Shown: positions 53,448 through 61,220 of the stretch, one piece after another
Position numbering within the stretch: position 1 is the first letter of the stretch
How the letters are laid out: each line of letters begins with the position of its first letter
Source of the DNA: G020348185 sp964525045
GTDB lineage: Bacteria > Nitrospirota > Nitrospiria > Nitrospirales > UBA8639
DNA: 64,000 nucleotides
NCBI GenBank assembly: GCA_964525045.1
Contig: CAZGFD010000008.1
Span: forward strand, 62,001-126,000
Direction of reading: 5' to 3'
Notes under the pieces: model-generated
The model's database searches: none
What the model saw: the letters and a program-made list of their open reading frames with translations, nothing else
Told to the model about the DNA's origin: nothing
Program-made: the position numbers and the translations under genes

Positions 53448-53997
53448 TTAATTCACACAGGACATGGCCCATGGTGATATGGCATTCCTGAATCCGGGCG
53501 GTATCCGTCGATGGAACACAGAAACAATGATCAACCAGATCGATCAGCCTTCCTCCCGTCGAACCGGTCCATCCGATGGTAATCAATCCCCGGGCATGAG
53601 CAGCCTCCGCCCCTTGAAGGACATTCAGGGAATTTCCACTGGTGCTAAGAGCAATAGCCACATCGCCATTTCGACCATGAGCCTCTATTTGGCGGGCAAA
53701 GATTTCGTGGTAATCATAATCATTCGCAATGCAGGTAATTGCCGCCATATCCGTGGCCAAGGCCATGGCAGGTAATGGGGTACGATCCCGTCGGTACCGA
53801 CCCACAAATTCTGCTGCAAGATGCGAGGCATCGGTCGCGCTCCCTCCATTGCCAAACAGGAGAACCTTACGGCCGTCATGAAAGGCCCGAATCAAGAGTT
53901 GTGCGATGTCCAGAATTTTTTGAGCATACGTCTGAACAAACTGTTGCTTCACCTCTGCACTGGTGGTAAAGGCCTCTATGACAAACTGCCTATCCAT
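53416..53997 (-). CDS. gmhA: Phosphoheptose isomerase (SIS domain)
   Basis: A 193-residue SIS-domain isomerase with the GmhA layout: LLFGNGGSATDASHLAAEFV at about residue 46, then ALSTSGNSLNVLQG and the late CHITMGHVLCELIEE with the active-site Glu/His region. It converts sedoheptulose 7-phosphate to D-glycero-D-manno-heptose 7-phosphate, the first step of heptose synthesis for the LPS core. No other heptose gene is in the window. The downstream hypothetical gene overlaps its 3' end. Confidence 0.9.
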   Translation of the reverse strand: MDRQFVIEAFTTSAEVKQQFVQTYAQKILDIAQLLIRAFHDGRKVLLFGNGGSATDASHLAAEFVGRYRRDRTPLPAMALATDMAAITCIANDYDYHEIFARQIEAHGRNGDVAIALSTSGNSLNVLQGAEAAHARGLITIGWTGSTGGRLIDLVDHCFCVPSTDTARIQECHITMGHVLCELIEEQLFAQTP

Positions 53998-54040
53998 TGG
54001 GGGCGATTTTACCAGGATACCACATGAAATTCACACTTTC

Positions 54041-54154
54041 GCGTGAATTTCAGATCTCAGATCTCAAATTTCATATCTCAAATTGGGATTCAGAGCTCAG
54101 ATCAGAAGGGAACTGGAAAATTTTTGCTTTATTTGAAACCTGAAACCTGAAACT
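54041..54154. repeat. Adjacent family A and family B repeats
   Basis: Family A words (AATTTCAGATCTCAGATCTC and variants) fill 54041-54105, and a family B run (TTGAAACCTGAAACCTGAAAC) follows at 54132-54152, in the divergent gap between gmhA and the CARF gene. This places both families side by side. Confidence 0.7.
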
Positions 54155-54208
54155 GGCTTCATTTCCTTTCTTGTAGGAATCACCCCATGATGGTATAGTT
54201 ATCCCACC

Positions 54209-55471
54209 GTGAGTGCAGAAAGCCGCGTCAAAGCACTCCTTCTCACCATTGCGCAAGATCCTGCGCCGGCGGTCGCTTCTCTCCAGCGATTTTCGCCGGA
54301 AATGGTGTGTTTTTTTCTACCAGAAAACAGCAAATCTATCGTCGAGACCGAAATCCCCGCCCAACTTCCCAAAATGCCCCAACGATGGGACTGGATAATT
54401 TCACCAGATCCCCAGAGTTTTGCCGACTGTCATAGAAGTTTAGCCCAACAACTCCCGCCTTTGCTCCAAACCTGGGGCGTGTCAGGAGGAGAACTGACGA
54501 TCGATCTGGCCAGCACGACCGCGCCAATGGCAGCCGCAATGGCTTTAGTAGGGTTCCCTTATGCAGCAAAAGTGATGGCCCTGAGTGAAGCCGGCCCCGA
54601 TCAACTCGCGGACCCGAAAATCCTCGCCATAGGGAAAAAATTATGGCGACCGACGCAAAGCAATCCCTGGGATGATGAAACCCCTCGAATCCGGCAAGAA
54701 GCCAATGATTATTTTAATCACGGAACCTTCGGCGTCGCTGCCCGAATCTTTCGGCTCCTTGAATCGCGGGTCAGTGGCGGGCTGAAACCTCTGTATCGGG
54801 CTTTGGCCGATATCGCAGATGGGTACCGGCTGTGGGATCAATTTCACTATCGACAGGCGTGGGAAAAGTTAAAAGCCGGAATAAAGGCCTTGGACTTGGC
54901 TTCCGCTTGGGGAGGACCTGTTGGAATTGACTCTTTTCTGCGTACGGTAAAAGAAAACCTCCGTTTTGTGGAACAAATCGTCTTGGATCCCCAAGAAATC
55001 AAACCCAAAGTGGCACTGGACCTTTTAGCTCACGCCAAGCGGAGAGCCGATCGTCACCGTGATCTGGAAGTGGCCACACGGGTTCTCCTCCGTGCGCTGG
55101 AAGGGTTCGCCCAATCACAGCTTTTTTCTGTACATAGGATAAAAAGCTGGGACGTCGATCCGGAACGACTCCCTCAGGCGCTCAAAGAAACGTGTCAAAC
55201 CTGTTTCCGCAATGAGGTCGACGGAAAATTTCGCCTGCCTCTTCAGGCACAATTCCGGACGCTGGCAGGATTGGGGGACCCCATGGGAGAATCCTTCCTG
55301 GCCCATTGGCCAAAAATAAAATCATTGTTTGATGCCGCAGATCATGCCGTGCTGGGTGCGGGCTTTGAACCCATTAAAACAGAACGATACCAGCAATTGT
55401 TCGATGCGGTACTCAAAATCACCGGAATCAACGAGGCTGATCTGCCCAGGTTTCCGGTCATGCACCTGTAA
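54209..55471 (+). CDS. Stand-alone Cas02710/TIGR02710-like CARF protein
   Basis: A 420-residue protein with an N-terminal Rossmann-like CARF domain: KALLLTIAQDPAPAVASLQ, then a Ser-containing FFLPENSKSI and the ELTIDLASTTAPMAAAMALV strand that replaces the usual GGTKPM loop. The C-terminal helical part has PWDDETPRIRQEANDYFNHG, AARIFRLLESRVSGGLKPLY and an RRADRH segment compatible with an R-x4-H HEPN-type RNase motif. CARF proteins bind cyclic oligoadenylate or related nucleotides in type III CRISPR systems. No cas gene or repeat array lies in the window, and the gene shares its strand with the thioesterase and lipB genes 15 bp downstream, so a CRISPR role is uncertain. Confidence 0.68.
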   Translation: MSAESRVKALLLTIAQDPAPAVASLQRFSPEMVCFFLPENSKSIVETEIPAQLPKMPQRWDWIISPDPQSFADCHRSLAQQLPPLLQTWGVSGGELTIDLASTTAPMAAAMALVGFPYAAKVMALSEAGPDQLADPKILAIGKKLWRPTQSNPWDDETPRIRQEANDYFNHGTFGVAARIFRLLESRVSGGLKPLYRALADIADGYRLWDQFHYRQAWEKLKAGIKALDLASAWGGPVGIDSFLRTVKENLRFVEQIVLDPQEIKPKVALDLLAHAKRRADRHRDLEVATRVLLRALEGFAQSQLFSVHRIKSWDVDPERLPQALKETCQTCFRNEVDGKFRLPLQAQFRTLAGLGDPMGESFLAHWPKIKSLFDAADHAVLGAGFEPIKTERYQQLFDAVLKITGINEADLPRFPVMHL

Positions 55472-55486
55472 GCCTTTCTCCAATTC

Positions 55487-55906
55487 ATGAACATCCGAGT
55501 GTACTATGAAGACACCGACTGCGGTGGAGTGGTGTATTATGCCAACTATCTCAAATATTTTGAGCGGGCCCGGACACATTACCTTGAGGAACGGGGCCTC
55601 TCTGTCACGGAGTTACTCAAGGCAGGCCTAGAATTTCGGGTGACCCATGCGGAAGTCCGGTATCGATCAGCCGCTACCTATGGAGAATCCCTCAACATCG
55701 CCACCACCCTCTCCGCTCATCGCCGGGCATCTATTACCTTTTCGCATAAAATCCGTGAACTCACGAGTCATCGTCTTATCGTTGAAGGATCAGCCACTCT
55801 CGTCACGGTTGGCCCTCACGGAAAAGTCAAACGCTTGGCTCCCTCGTTCCTTGAGGAACTCGGGATCTCAAATACCAGATCTCAAATCTCAGAAGGGGAG
55901 AACTGA
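55487..55906 (+). CDS. Hotdog-fold acyl-CoA thioesterase (YbgC/FadM type)
   Basis: A 139-residue 4-hydroxybenzoyl-CoA thioesterase-like protein with the signature YYEDTDCGGVVYYANYLKYF (active-site Asp) at residue 6 and the rest of the hotdog fold (RYRSAATYGESLNI, HRLIVEGSATLVTV). It hydrolyses short or medium acyl-CoA or acyl-ACP thioesters in the cytoplasm. Family A repeat words supply its last codons (ISNTRSQISEGEN), so the original C terminus was extended or replaced by the repeat. It lies 15 bp after the CARF gene and 3 bp before lipB. Confidence 0.9.
   Translation: MNIRVYYEDTDCGGVVYYANYLKYFERARTHYLEERGLSVTELLKAGLEFRVTHAEVRYRSAATYGESLNIATTLSAHRRASITFSHKIRELTSHRLIVEGSATLVTVGPHGKVKRLAPSFLEELGISNTRSQISEGEN
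55862..55895. repeat. Family A repeat inside the 3' end of the thioesterase gene
   Basis: GGATCTCAAATACCAGATCTC and AAATCTCAGAAG repeat words form the final codons of the thioesterase gene, showing the family also occupies coding ends. Confidence 0.6.
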
Positions 55907-55909
55907 GTC

Positions 55910-56800
55910 TTGTCTGCTATAACCGTGACACAATCCCATCATTCTCCCCGTTGCCGCCAAGGCCTTATTCAATTTCCCCCCTCCCAAGACTACGGCGCGG
56001 TCCTGGAGCTTCAACGTGAACTCTGTCGTAAGAGGGTTCAGGAAGGCCGTCCTGATACCCTGATCCTCGTCGAGCACCCCCCGGTGTTTACCTTAGGCCG
56101 TCGGGCCAAGCCCGAACATTGTGGCAGAGGAGGTGCGTCACTTAAACGAATGGGATATGACGTGTATGAGGTCGAACGGGGTGGTTCGATCACCTATCAC
56201 GGGCCCGGTCAAATTGTTGGCTACCCGATTCTGCGGCTTCGAGATTACTGTCCCGGCCCAAAAGTTTATGTTCACATGTTGGAGGAGGTGGTGATTCGGG
56301 TTTTACTGGAATGGGGAATTCAGGCACGGCGGGTCGAAAAGCTACCCGGTGTTTGGGTTCATTTTGGTGCATCCCCCCTCACCCTAACCCTCTCCCCCGA
56401 AGTGGGAAAGGGCGTAAGAGAAGCACATTCTCCAGTGTCCTCGCCTACCGGTACGGAAGAGGGAAATGGAGAAGGGCTCCCTTCTATTTCCTCTCCCCTC
56501 CTTGGGGGGAGAGGTGAAGGTGAGGGGGCTCTTCATTCGGGGGACCTGCGAAAAATTGCGGCGATCGGAGTTCGCATTACTCGTGGAGTCACATTGCACG
56601 GGTTTGCCCTGAATGTAAACGTTGACCTGAAGCCATTTGAGTTGATTACCCCCTGCGGAATAGAGGGATGTCAAGTGACTTCCATGCAAATGATATTAGG
56701 AAAGCCCCTGGATGCTACTGAGGTAAAAAGACAAATTACACATCATTTCGGGAAGGTGTTTGGGCTGGAGTGGAGATTGAGCGAAGAGAAGAAGCTTTAA
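55910..56800 (+). CDS. lipB: Octanoyl-ACP:protein N-octanoyltransferase with in-frame repeat insertion
   Basis: From a TTG at 55910 after GGGGAG, the 296-residue protein shows the LipB motifs: VEHPPVFTLGRRAKPEH, then RGGSITYHGPGQIVGYPI, the catalytic Lys in LRKIAAIGVRIT, GVTLHGFALNVN and the catalytic Cys in ITPCGIEG. It transfers octanoate from ACP to lipoyl domains, the first step of lipoate synthesis. LipB is normally about 220-240 residues; here about 52 extra residues (155-206, Pro/Gly/Ser/Glu-rich) are encoded by a palindromic repeat inserted just before the catalytic Lys. The frame stays open, so the enzyme is probably still made. Whether it is active with the loop is unknown. Confidence 0.92.
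   Translation: MSAITVTQSHHSPRCRQGLIQFPPSQDYGAVLELQRELCRKRVQEGRPDTLILVEHPPVFTLGRRAKPEHCGRGGASLKRMGYDVYEVERGGSITYHGPGQIVGYPILRLRDYCPGPKVYVHMLEEVVIRVLLEWGIQARRVEKLPGVWVHFGASPLTLTLSPEVGKGVREAHSPVSSPTGTEEGNGEGLPSISSPLLGGRGEGEGALHSGDLRKIAAIGVRITRGVTLHGFALNVNVDLKPFELITPCGIEGCQVTSMQMILGKPLDATEVKRQITHHFGKVFGLEWRLSEEKKL
56373..56528. repeat. Palindromic repeat element inserted in lipB
   Basis: The 156-bp element has inverted ends (CCCCCTCACCCTAACCCTCT at the left, GAGAGGTGAAGGTGAGGGGG at the right) that pair almost completely. It is a multiple of three and adds an open loop to LipB. The word set (CCCTCTCCCC, GGGGAGAGG) is that of dispersed GC-rich palindromic repeats. Confidence 0.8.
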
Positions 56801-57065
56801 CAGAAAAAATCAATATCCAGTATCGAACAAGGAATGTCGAATCATGAAGTGATGGGAGTGTTTTTTCCCTGCTTTTTAATGAATTCCCATCAGGATAGAA
56901 AACGCCAAATCCCTTCCATGAATTAATGAATCGATCTCAGACCGAATTTCACCCATTCTTATCCTTGGACATTCATTATTCCATGTTCGATATTCGAAAT
57001 TCTCCTAGCTTCGACACTTTCCGAATTATGTAGCATGGGCACCGGCTACCTAATTTAATTTGCAC
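56801..57065. repeat. Intergenic region with ATTCGAAATTC-type repeats (family C)
   Basis: Two short runs (about 56810-56845 and 56972-57002) of words such as ATTCCATGTTCGATATTCGA occur in an otherwise non-coding gap between the converging lipB and SDR genes. They form a third word-like repeat family. Confidence 0.5.
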
Positions 57066-57800
57066 TTAAATTCCCCAACCTCCACTGATGTGCAAATTGG
57101 CTCCGGTTACATACCGTGCCTCGTCCGAGAGGAAATACCGAACCGCCCCAAGGGTATCGTTAATGTCTCCGATATACCCCGCCGGAACCTTTTTGGCCAT
57201 CCCGTCCAGCTCTCCTGGTGGAGCACTCCCTGAGTCGATGAACCCTGGGGAGATCGCATTTACCGTAATTCCCTCCGGCGCGAGCATTTTCGCTAAGGTT
57301 CGGGTCAGGATCAGGACACCTGCCTTTGCGATATAGTGAGCCGTCACCTGCGGTTGGGCTTCCATTTTATCCGCGTTGGCCATACTGAAAGAAATGATAC
57401 GACCATTTTTTCGTGCTCGCATCCCAGGGGCAACCGCCTGGGCCAAATACAGGATGGGATGGAGATTATTGGTGAACATTTCTGACCAGCCCTCCGGAGT
57501 CTCCTGAAACAAATTCACGCGGTGATAGGGACCGGCCCCGTTTATTAAGGCATCAATGCGTCCCCATGTTTCTTCGACTTGTTTGACAAGCCTGTTCGCC
57601 GCACCCGGATCCGACACATCACATTGCAGCGCTAAGGCTTTCCCACCCTTCTCCTCGATAGCCCTCTTCGTATCCGCGGCATCCTGTTCACTGGATCGAT
57701 AACAGATGGCCACTGACCATTTGGCTCCAGCAAGATCCAATGCAATTCCGCGTCCAATCCCCCTGGCTCCACCTGTAATTAATGCAACACGATCAGGCAT
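57066..57800 (-). CDS. Short-chain dehydrogenase/reductase
   Basis: A 244-residue classical SDR with the cofactor motif TGGARGIG at residue 8, NGAGPYH replacing the usual NNAG, the catalytic Ser (ISFSMAN), and the Tyr-x3-Lys as HYIAKAG (about residue 155). The Asp in CDVSDPGAA suggests NAD(P) preference cannot be set by eye. The C terminus has GANLHISGGWGI, as in FabG-like enzymes. The substrate is unknown. It lies alone, convergent with lipB. Confidence 0.88.
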   Translation of the reverse strand: MPDRVALITGGARGIGRGIALDLAGAKWSVAICYRSSEQDAADTKRAIEEKGGKALALQCDVSDPGAANRLVKQVEETWGRIDALINGAGPYHRVNLFQETPEGWSEMFTNNLHPILYLAQAVAPGMRARKNGRIISFSMANADKMEAQPQVTAHYIAKAGVLILTRTLAKMLAPEGITVNAISPGFIDSGSAPPGELDGMAKKVPAGYIGDINDTLGAVRYFLSDEARYVTGANLHISGGWGI

Positions 57801-57946
57801 AACTCCCTCCCTGATGGTGGGCCAACCGGTTGTAGTTGCAGCATCTTATGCTGCCATACCGTGGCCACAGGGTGTTGAATTCCCGAATAGGCGCCATGAG
57901 ATGGCGCAGCTACATTAAACTGAAAACACGAAATTCGTCGCTATTG
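57801..57946. other. Short intergenic gap
   Basis: Non-coding, 146 bp. No clear regulatory element. Confidence 0.3.
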
Positions 57947-58702
57947 TCAATCTCTCGTTCCAAGTCGGTTGGATAATGTTTTCAGCACCTGGGCTGTTCG
58001 AGAGGAAATAAGTTTTTTCCCCGAACCTTGGGTCTCTTTGATGAAAAATTGTAAGTCGGTCAGGGTATCGAGGTCCCGCTGCTCAGTCAAGAGTTGCACC
58101 GATAGTTTGAGACCTTGAGCTTTTTCCTGGGTAAAGGTCAAGACCTGATCGGTTGACCATGGTATATCAGAAAACAGGTCGACGGCCGGATTGTTTAACC
58201 CAATTAAATAATACCCCCCATCCACTGAAGGGCCTAACACGACATCATGATCAGCAAGTTCTTTAAGCGCCTGACGAAACAATTCAGCATGAACAGTTGG
58301 AAGATCACTTCCCACCACAACCACCGACCGATATCCCGAGTCAAATACCGAAGTGAACGCCTGATGCATTCGGCGACCAAGATCGCCTTGTATTTGTTCC
58401 AGCAGATGAACATCTTGTCGCGCGCCCACCGCCTTAAAGAAGGGATGTTGTTTTGACGGGGCACAGGCTAAAAATCGATCAAATCCCAAAAGGTTTCGGC
58501 TGCGTTCCAGGGTATCCAGCACCATAGTCCCATGAAGGGTCGCAGCCTCGTCGGGGGCGAGTGGGGGACACAAACGTGTTTTGACCTGCCCGGGGATGGG
58601 CGCTTTGGCAAAAATGATCAAGGCTGCCTCCGCCGACTCCGCGGAATCAACGGGTCGACGTGTGCGGGCTGTCTCTCTCTTGGATTTATCTGATGTTGCC
58701 AT
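57947..58702 (-). CDS. TIGR04282-type glycosyltransferase (DUF2064)
   Basis: A 251-residue GT-A-fold protein of the DUF2064/TIGR04282 group: ALIIFAKAPIPGQVKTRLCP at residue 27, then VVVVGSDLPTVHAELFRQAL and LGPSVDGGYYLIGLN with the metal-binding Asp. It would transfer a sugar from a nucleotide donor; related proteins are annotated for arsenosugar synthesis, but they also occur without arsenic genes. It overlaps the downstream-read neighbour TIGR04283 gene by 17 bp, forming an operon. An arsR-arsC pair lies at the window's left end, too far to be linked. Confidence 0.82.
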   Translation of the reverse strand: MATSDKSKRETARTRRPVDSAESAEAALIIFAKAPIPGQVKTRLCPPLAPDEAATLHGTMVLDTLERSRNLLGFDRFLACAPSKQHPFFKAVGARQDVHLLEQIQGDLGRRMHQAFTSVFDSGYRSVVVVGSDLPTVHAELFRQALKELADHDVVLGPSVDGGYYLIGLNNPAVDLFSDIPWSTDQVLTFTQEKAQGLKLSVQLLTEQRDLDTLTDLQFFIKETQGSGKKLISSRTAQVLKTLSNRLGTRD

Positions 58703-59384
58703 AATACTGATGCAGGATATGAGGCCTGACTCCCATCCAGTATAACAACCGGAGGGTCCACATGTTGATAATGGTTCGAAGCGGGCCTCTTTGCTCCCAC
58801 CGACGGAAAGAGGTGATGACCTTGGAGCGGAGGGCGGCGATTTTCCCGACTCTTTTCAGGCGGGAAGTAAATTCAATGTCTTCCATGATCGGAATGTCTT
58901 TAAAGCCACCGAGCTGCTGAAACGCGGTCCGTCGGACAAACAGGGCCTGGTCTCCGGTCGAAATGCCCGACCATCGCGAGCGAAGATTCATCATGCGGCT
59001 TATCACCCAGGCGTACCCCCGATCCTGTTCAAACTGCACATCGAACCGGCCTCCTACGAACTGAGAGTCCGACGCCACCCTCTCAATGGCTGCGCGAGCA
59101 TCCACCGGCAATCTGGTATCCGCGTGTAAAAAAACAAAAATGTCCGCGCGGGATTCGGAAGCACCGGCATTCATCTGACGAGCTCGGCCGGGTAGGGACT
59201 CGATGACTTTTATGGCGCAGGAAGGAACAGACCCTTGATACGATTCCACAAGGGACTGGGTCTGATCACGGCTTCCCCCATCAACCACAATGATTTCGTC
59301 GAAATTTGCCGACTCCAGGGACGCCAACGTCTGAGGAAGCGCACGTTCTTCATCAAGGGTGGGAATGATAATACCGATACTCAC
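58686..59384 (-). CDS. TIGR04283-type family 2 glycosyltransferase
   Basis: A 232-residue GT2 enzyme with SIGIIIPTLDEERALPQTL at the start, IVVDGGSRDQT (first Asp motif), HADTRLP (DxD-like) and GGFKDIPIMEDIEF. A hydrophobic C-terminal stretch (IINMWTLRLLYWMGV) may associate it with the membrane. It is the first gene of a two-gene operon with the TIGR04282 protein, the usual pairing; the product is unknown. Confidence 0.85.
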   Translation of the reverse strand: MSIGIIIPTLDEERALPQTLASLESANFDEIIVVDGGSRDQTQSLVESYQGSVPSCAIKVIESLPGRARQMNAGASESRADIFVFLHADTRLPVDARAAIERVASDSQFVGGRFDVQFEQDRGYAWVISRMMNLRSRWSGISTGDQALFVRRTAFQQLGGFKDIPIMEDIEFTSRLKRVGKIAALRSKVITSFRRWEQRGPLRTIINMWTLRLLYWMGVRPHILHQYYGNIR

Positions 59385-59455
59385 ATCAACACATCGACTC
59401 TGTGGGCTGGGCCAATGAAGCTTCAGGAAGGGGAGTGGTGCTTAAGGGGTACCGA

Positions 59456-59902
59456 TTATTGATCGCTTGGGGGTTTAACGGGATTTTTAAACATAAAAAA
59501 CACGACCATGGCAATGGTCCCCCAATAAATGACGTATTTATGCCAAAATAAGACCTCGCCAATCTGAATAAAGGCCAGGGCGCAAATGATCGACAAAACG
59601 ATGACCGTATACCGAATGGTGATATTCTCCACAGAGGAATATGCCCACAGCGCCATTCCGGTGAAATAAAGAATCATCGGAAAGACCGTGATTTCTGCAC
59701 CCGTACTGGCTGAGAGGAACACCTGGAGAAAGCCGATGAACACCATCGCCGAGCCGATCATTCGCATTCCGACTTTCATTTGCCGGTCTTCGTGTTCGTC
59801 ATCTTTTTCTCCCCTCCTGGGCGGCCGAGGGGGCTGTCCTTTCTGGGGTGAAGACTGAGGCTGGGGATCGGGAGGAGGGTTCACGTCAGAATCGGCAGAC
59901 AT
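59456..59902 (-). CDS. Small four-helix membrane protein of unknown function
   Basis: The ATG at 59902 lies 2 bp after the dCTP deaminase stop; the longer GTG start would overlap it. The 148-residue protein has a charged, Pro/Gln-rich cytoplasmic N terminus (PPPDPQPQSSPQKGQPPRPP) and four hydrophobic helices (MRMIGSAMVFIGFLQVFL, VFPMILYFTGMALWAYSS, and two more). I do not recognise a family. It is likely co-transcribed with the upstream deaminase gene. Confidence 0.7.
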   Translation of the reverse strand: MSADSDVNPPPDPQPQSSPQKGQPPRPPRRGEKDDEHEDRQMKVGMRMIGSAMVFIGFLQVFLSASTGAEITVFPMILYFTGMALWAYSSVENITIRYTVIVLSIICALAFIQIGEVLFWHKYVIYWGTIAMVVFFMFKNPVKPPSDQ

Positions 59903-59904
59903 GA

Positions 59905-61068
59905 TCACCACTTAAAATGTTTGCTCAAGGTCAGGCCCTGCTGGTGGTAGGACGATCCCAGGGCAGAGCCATAGAGTTGAGTTGGTTGACTGAGCATCTT
60001 TTCGTAGACCACTTTAAAAAATGTCTGGCCATCGTGGATCAAAAAGGGAACGTCATGGGGACGGACTTCCAAGACGACTTGCGTTCCCTTGCGGCTTCCC
60101 TTCACGACGCCAAATCCCGGGTCAAAAAACCCTGCATAATGCGTGCGGAGCTCTCCACAGGCGGCCTCGTAGGCCACCATTTCCGCAGCATACCCTCCGG
60201 GGACCTGAATACGCTCTTTCGAAGCCAAAATATAAAACTCCTCCGGCTCCAGCAACAAGGATCCGTTGGCATGTCGAGAAATAGGCTCCCAATAATCGAG
60301 TGCCGAATAGTGCCCGATTTTTGACAGATCTATTACGTGACTATTTTTTTTCGCACGGTAGCCGATCGGAGAATGGCTTTTTTCTGGAGAACCCAAAAGA
60401 TCCACACCAAGAAACAAGCCTTGATTGACCCGGATTTCCTTTGGCGCCACCCGTGGGTTTGGGATATCAGGGTCGCCATTATGAAAGAGAAGAGGGCTTT
60501 TCCGGTGGATGAGTCTCAGGTCCGAATCCGACACGCCGGGCCGTCCGACCATCAGGCGTAATTGATTCAACGCCAACCCTGTCTGCACCCGAATGGTGAA
60601 TGATCGTGGGACAATCTCAAGATAGAGCGGACCTTCATACCCGGGTCGAATTTCATCGAATCCCACATTGAGATTGGTGATCACCCGGGTAAAAATATCC
60701 AGCCGGCCGGTTGAACTTTTGGGGTTCGTTCTGCCCCGAATGTCCTGAGGGAGGCGAAGCTGTTCAAGTAAGGGGACAAGGTACACATGCCCCTTTTCCA
60801 AAATAGCCCCGTTGGAAATATCCATGTCATACATCACGAGATCCGACTGAAACGCATCGACCCAATTCAACTGATCGCCAAACGTATCCGGGCTTTCCGG
60901 AAGGAAACTACTCAATAGCCTGTAGGCCTTTGTCCCCAAACGGAGATCGATGCTGGCCGGCTGTAATTGACAGGCTTCGATGGGAGGGTCAGCGACAATC
61001 GCACCCGTTTCCGCGAGTTTCTTCAAATCCTGATAAGGAAGAATCCCTGTTTTCCGTGCAGTTGGCAT
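59905..61068 (-). CDS. dcd: Two-domain 2'-deoxycytidine 5'-triphosphate deaminase
   Basis: A 387-residue protein, twice the 190 residues of E. coli Dcd, made of two dUTPase-like beta-barrel repeats. The first has LQPASIDLRLG and GRTNPKSSTGRLDIF (residues about 127-141) with NVGFDEIRPGYEGPLYLEI; the second has EFYILASKERIQVPGGYAAE, ELRTHYAGFFDPGFG and VPFLIHDGQTFFKVVY. Two-repeat enzymes of this size are typical of Alphaproteobacteria and a few other phyla. It converts dCTP to dUTP for thymidylate synthesis. It leads an apparent operon with the small membrane protein. Confidence 0.9.
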   Translation of the reverse strand: MPTARKTGILPYQDLKKLAETGAIVADPPIEACQLQPASIDLRLGTKAYRLLSSFLPESPDTFGDQLNWVDAFQSDLVMYDMDISNGAILEKGHVYLVPLLEQLRLPQDIRGRTNPKSSTGRLDIFTRVITNLNVGFDEIRPGYEGPLYLEIVPRSFTIRVQTGLALNQLRLMVGRPGVSDSDLRLIHRKSPLLFHNGDPDIPNPRVAPKEIRVNQGLFLGVDLLGSPEKSHSPIGYRAKKNSHVIDLSKIGHYSALDYWEPISRHANGSLLLEPEEFYILASKERIQVPGGYAAEMVAYEAACGELRTHYAGFFDPGFGVVKGSRKGTQVVLEVRPHDVPFLIHDGQTFFKVVYEKMLSQPTQLYGSALGSSYHQQGLTLSKHFKW

Positions 61069-61160
61069 TAGCGGTTAGTGTGGCGACTCAGGATTAAAAA
61101 CATCCTGACCAATGAGATGCAAACAAATGATCCTTGCAAGCCCAAACTCTAAAGCATGTT

Positions 61161-61191
61161 ACGCGAAACTTGAAACACGAAACCCGAAACG
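61161..61191. repeat. Family B repeat (CGAAACTTGAAACACGAAAC)
   Basis: Four units of a GAAACN3 word in the gap between dcd and kamA. The remainder of 61069-61220 is non-coding. Confidence 0.6.
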
Positions 61192-61220
61192 GTTTACACA
61201 GGGCCTTTTTCAACATCCTG

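Noticed and set aside
54209..55471. CRISPR array or cas operon near the CARF protein
   Set aside because: No direct repeats with regular spacers and no other cas gene were seen in the window.
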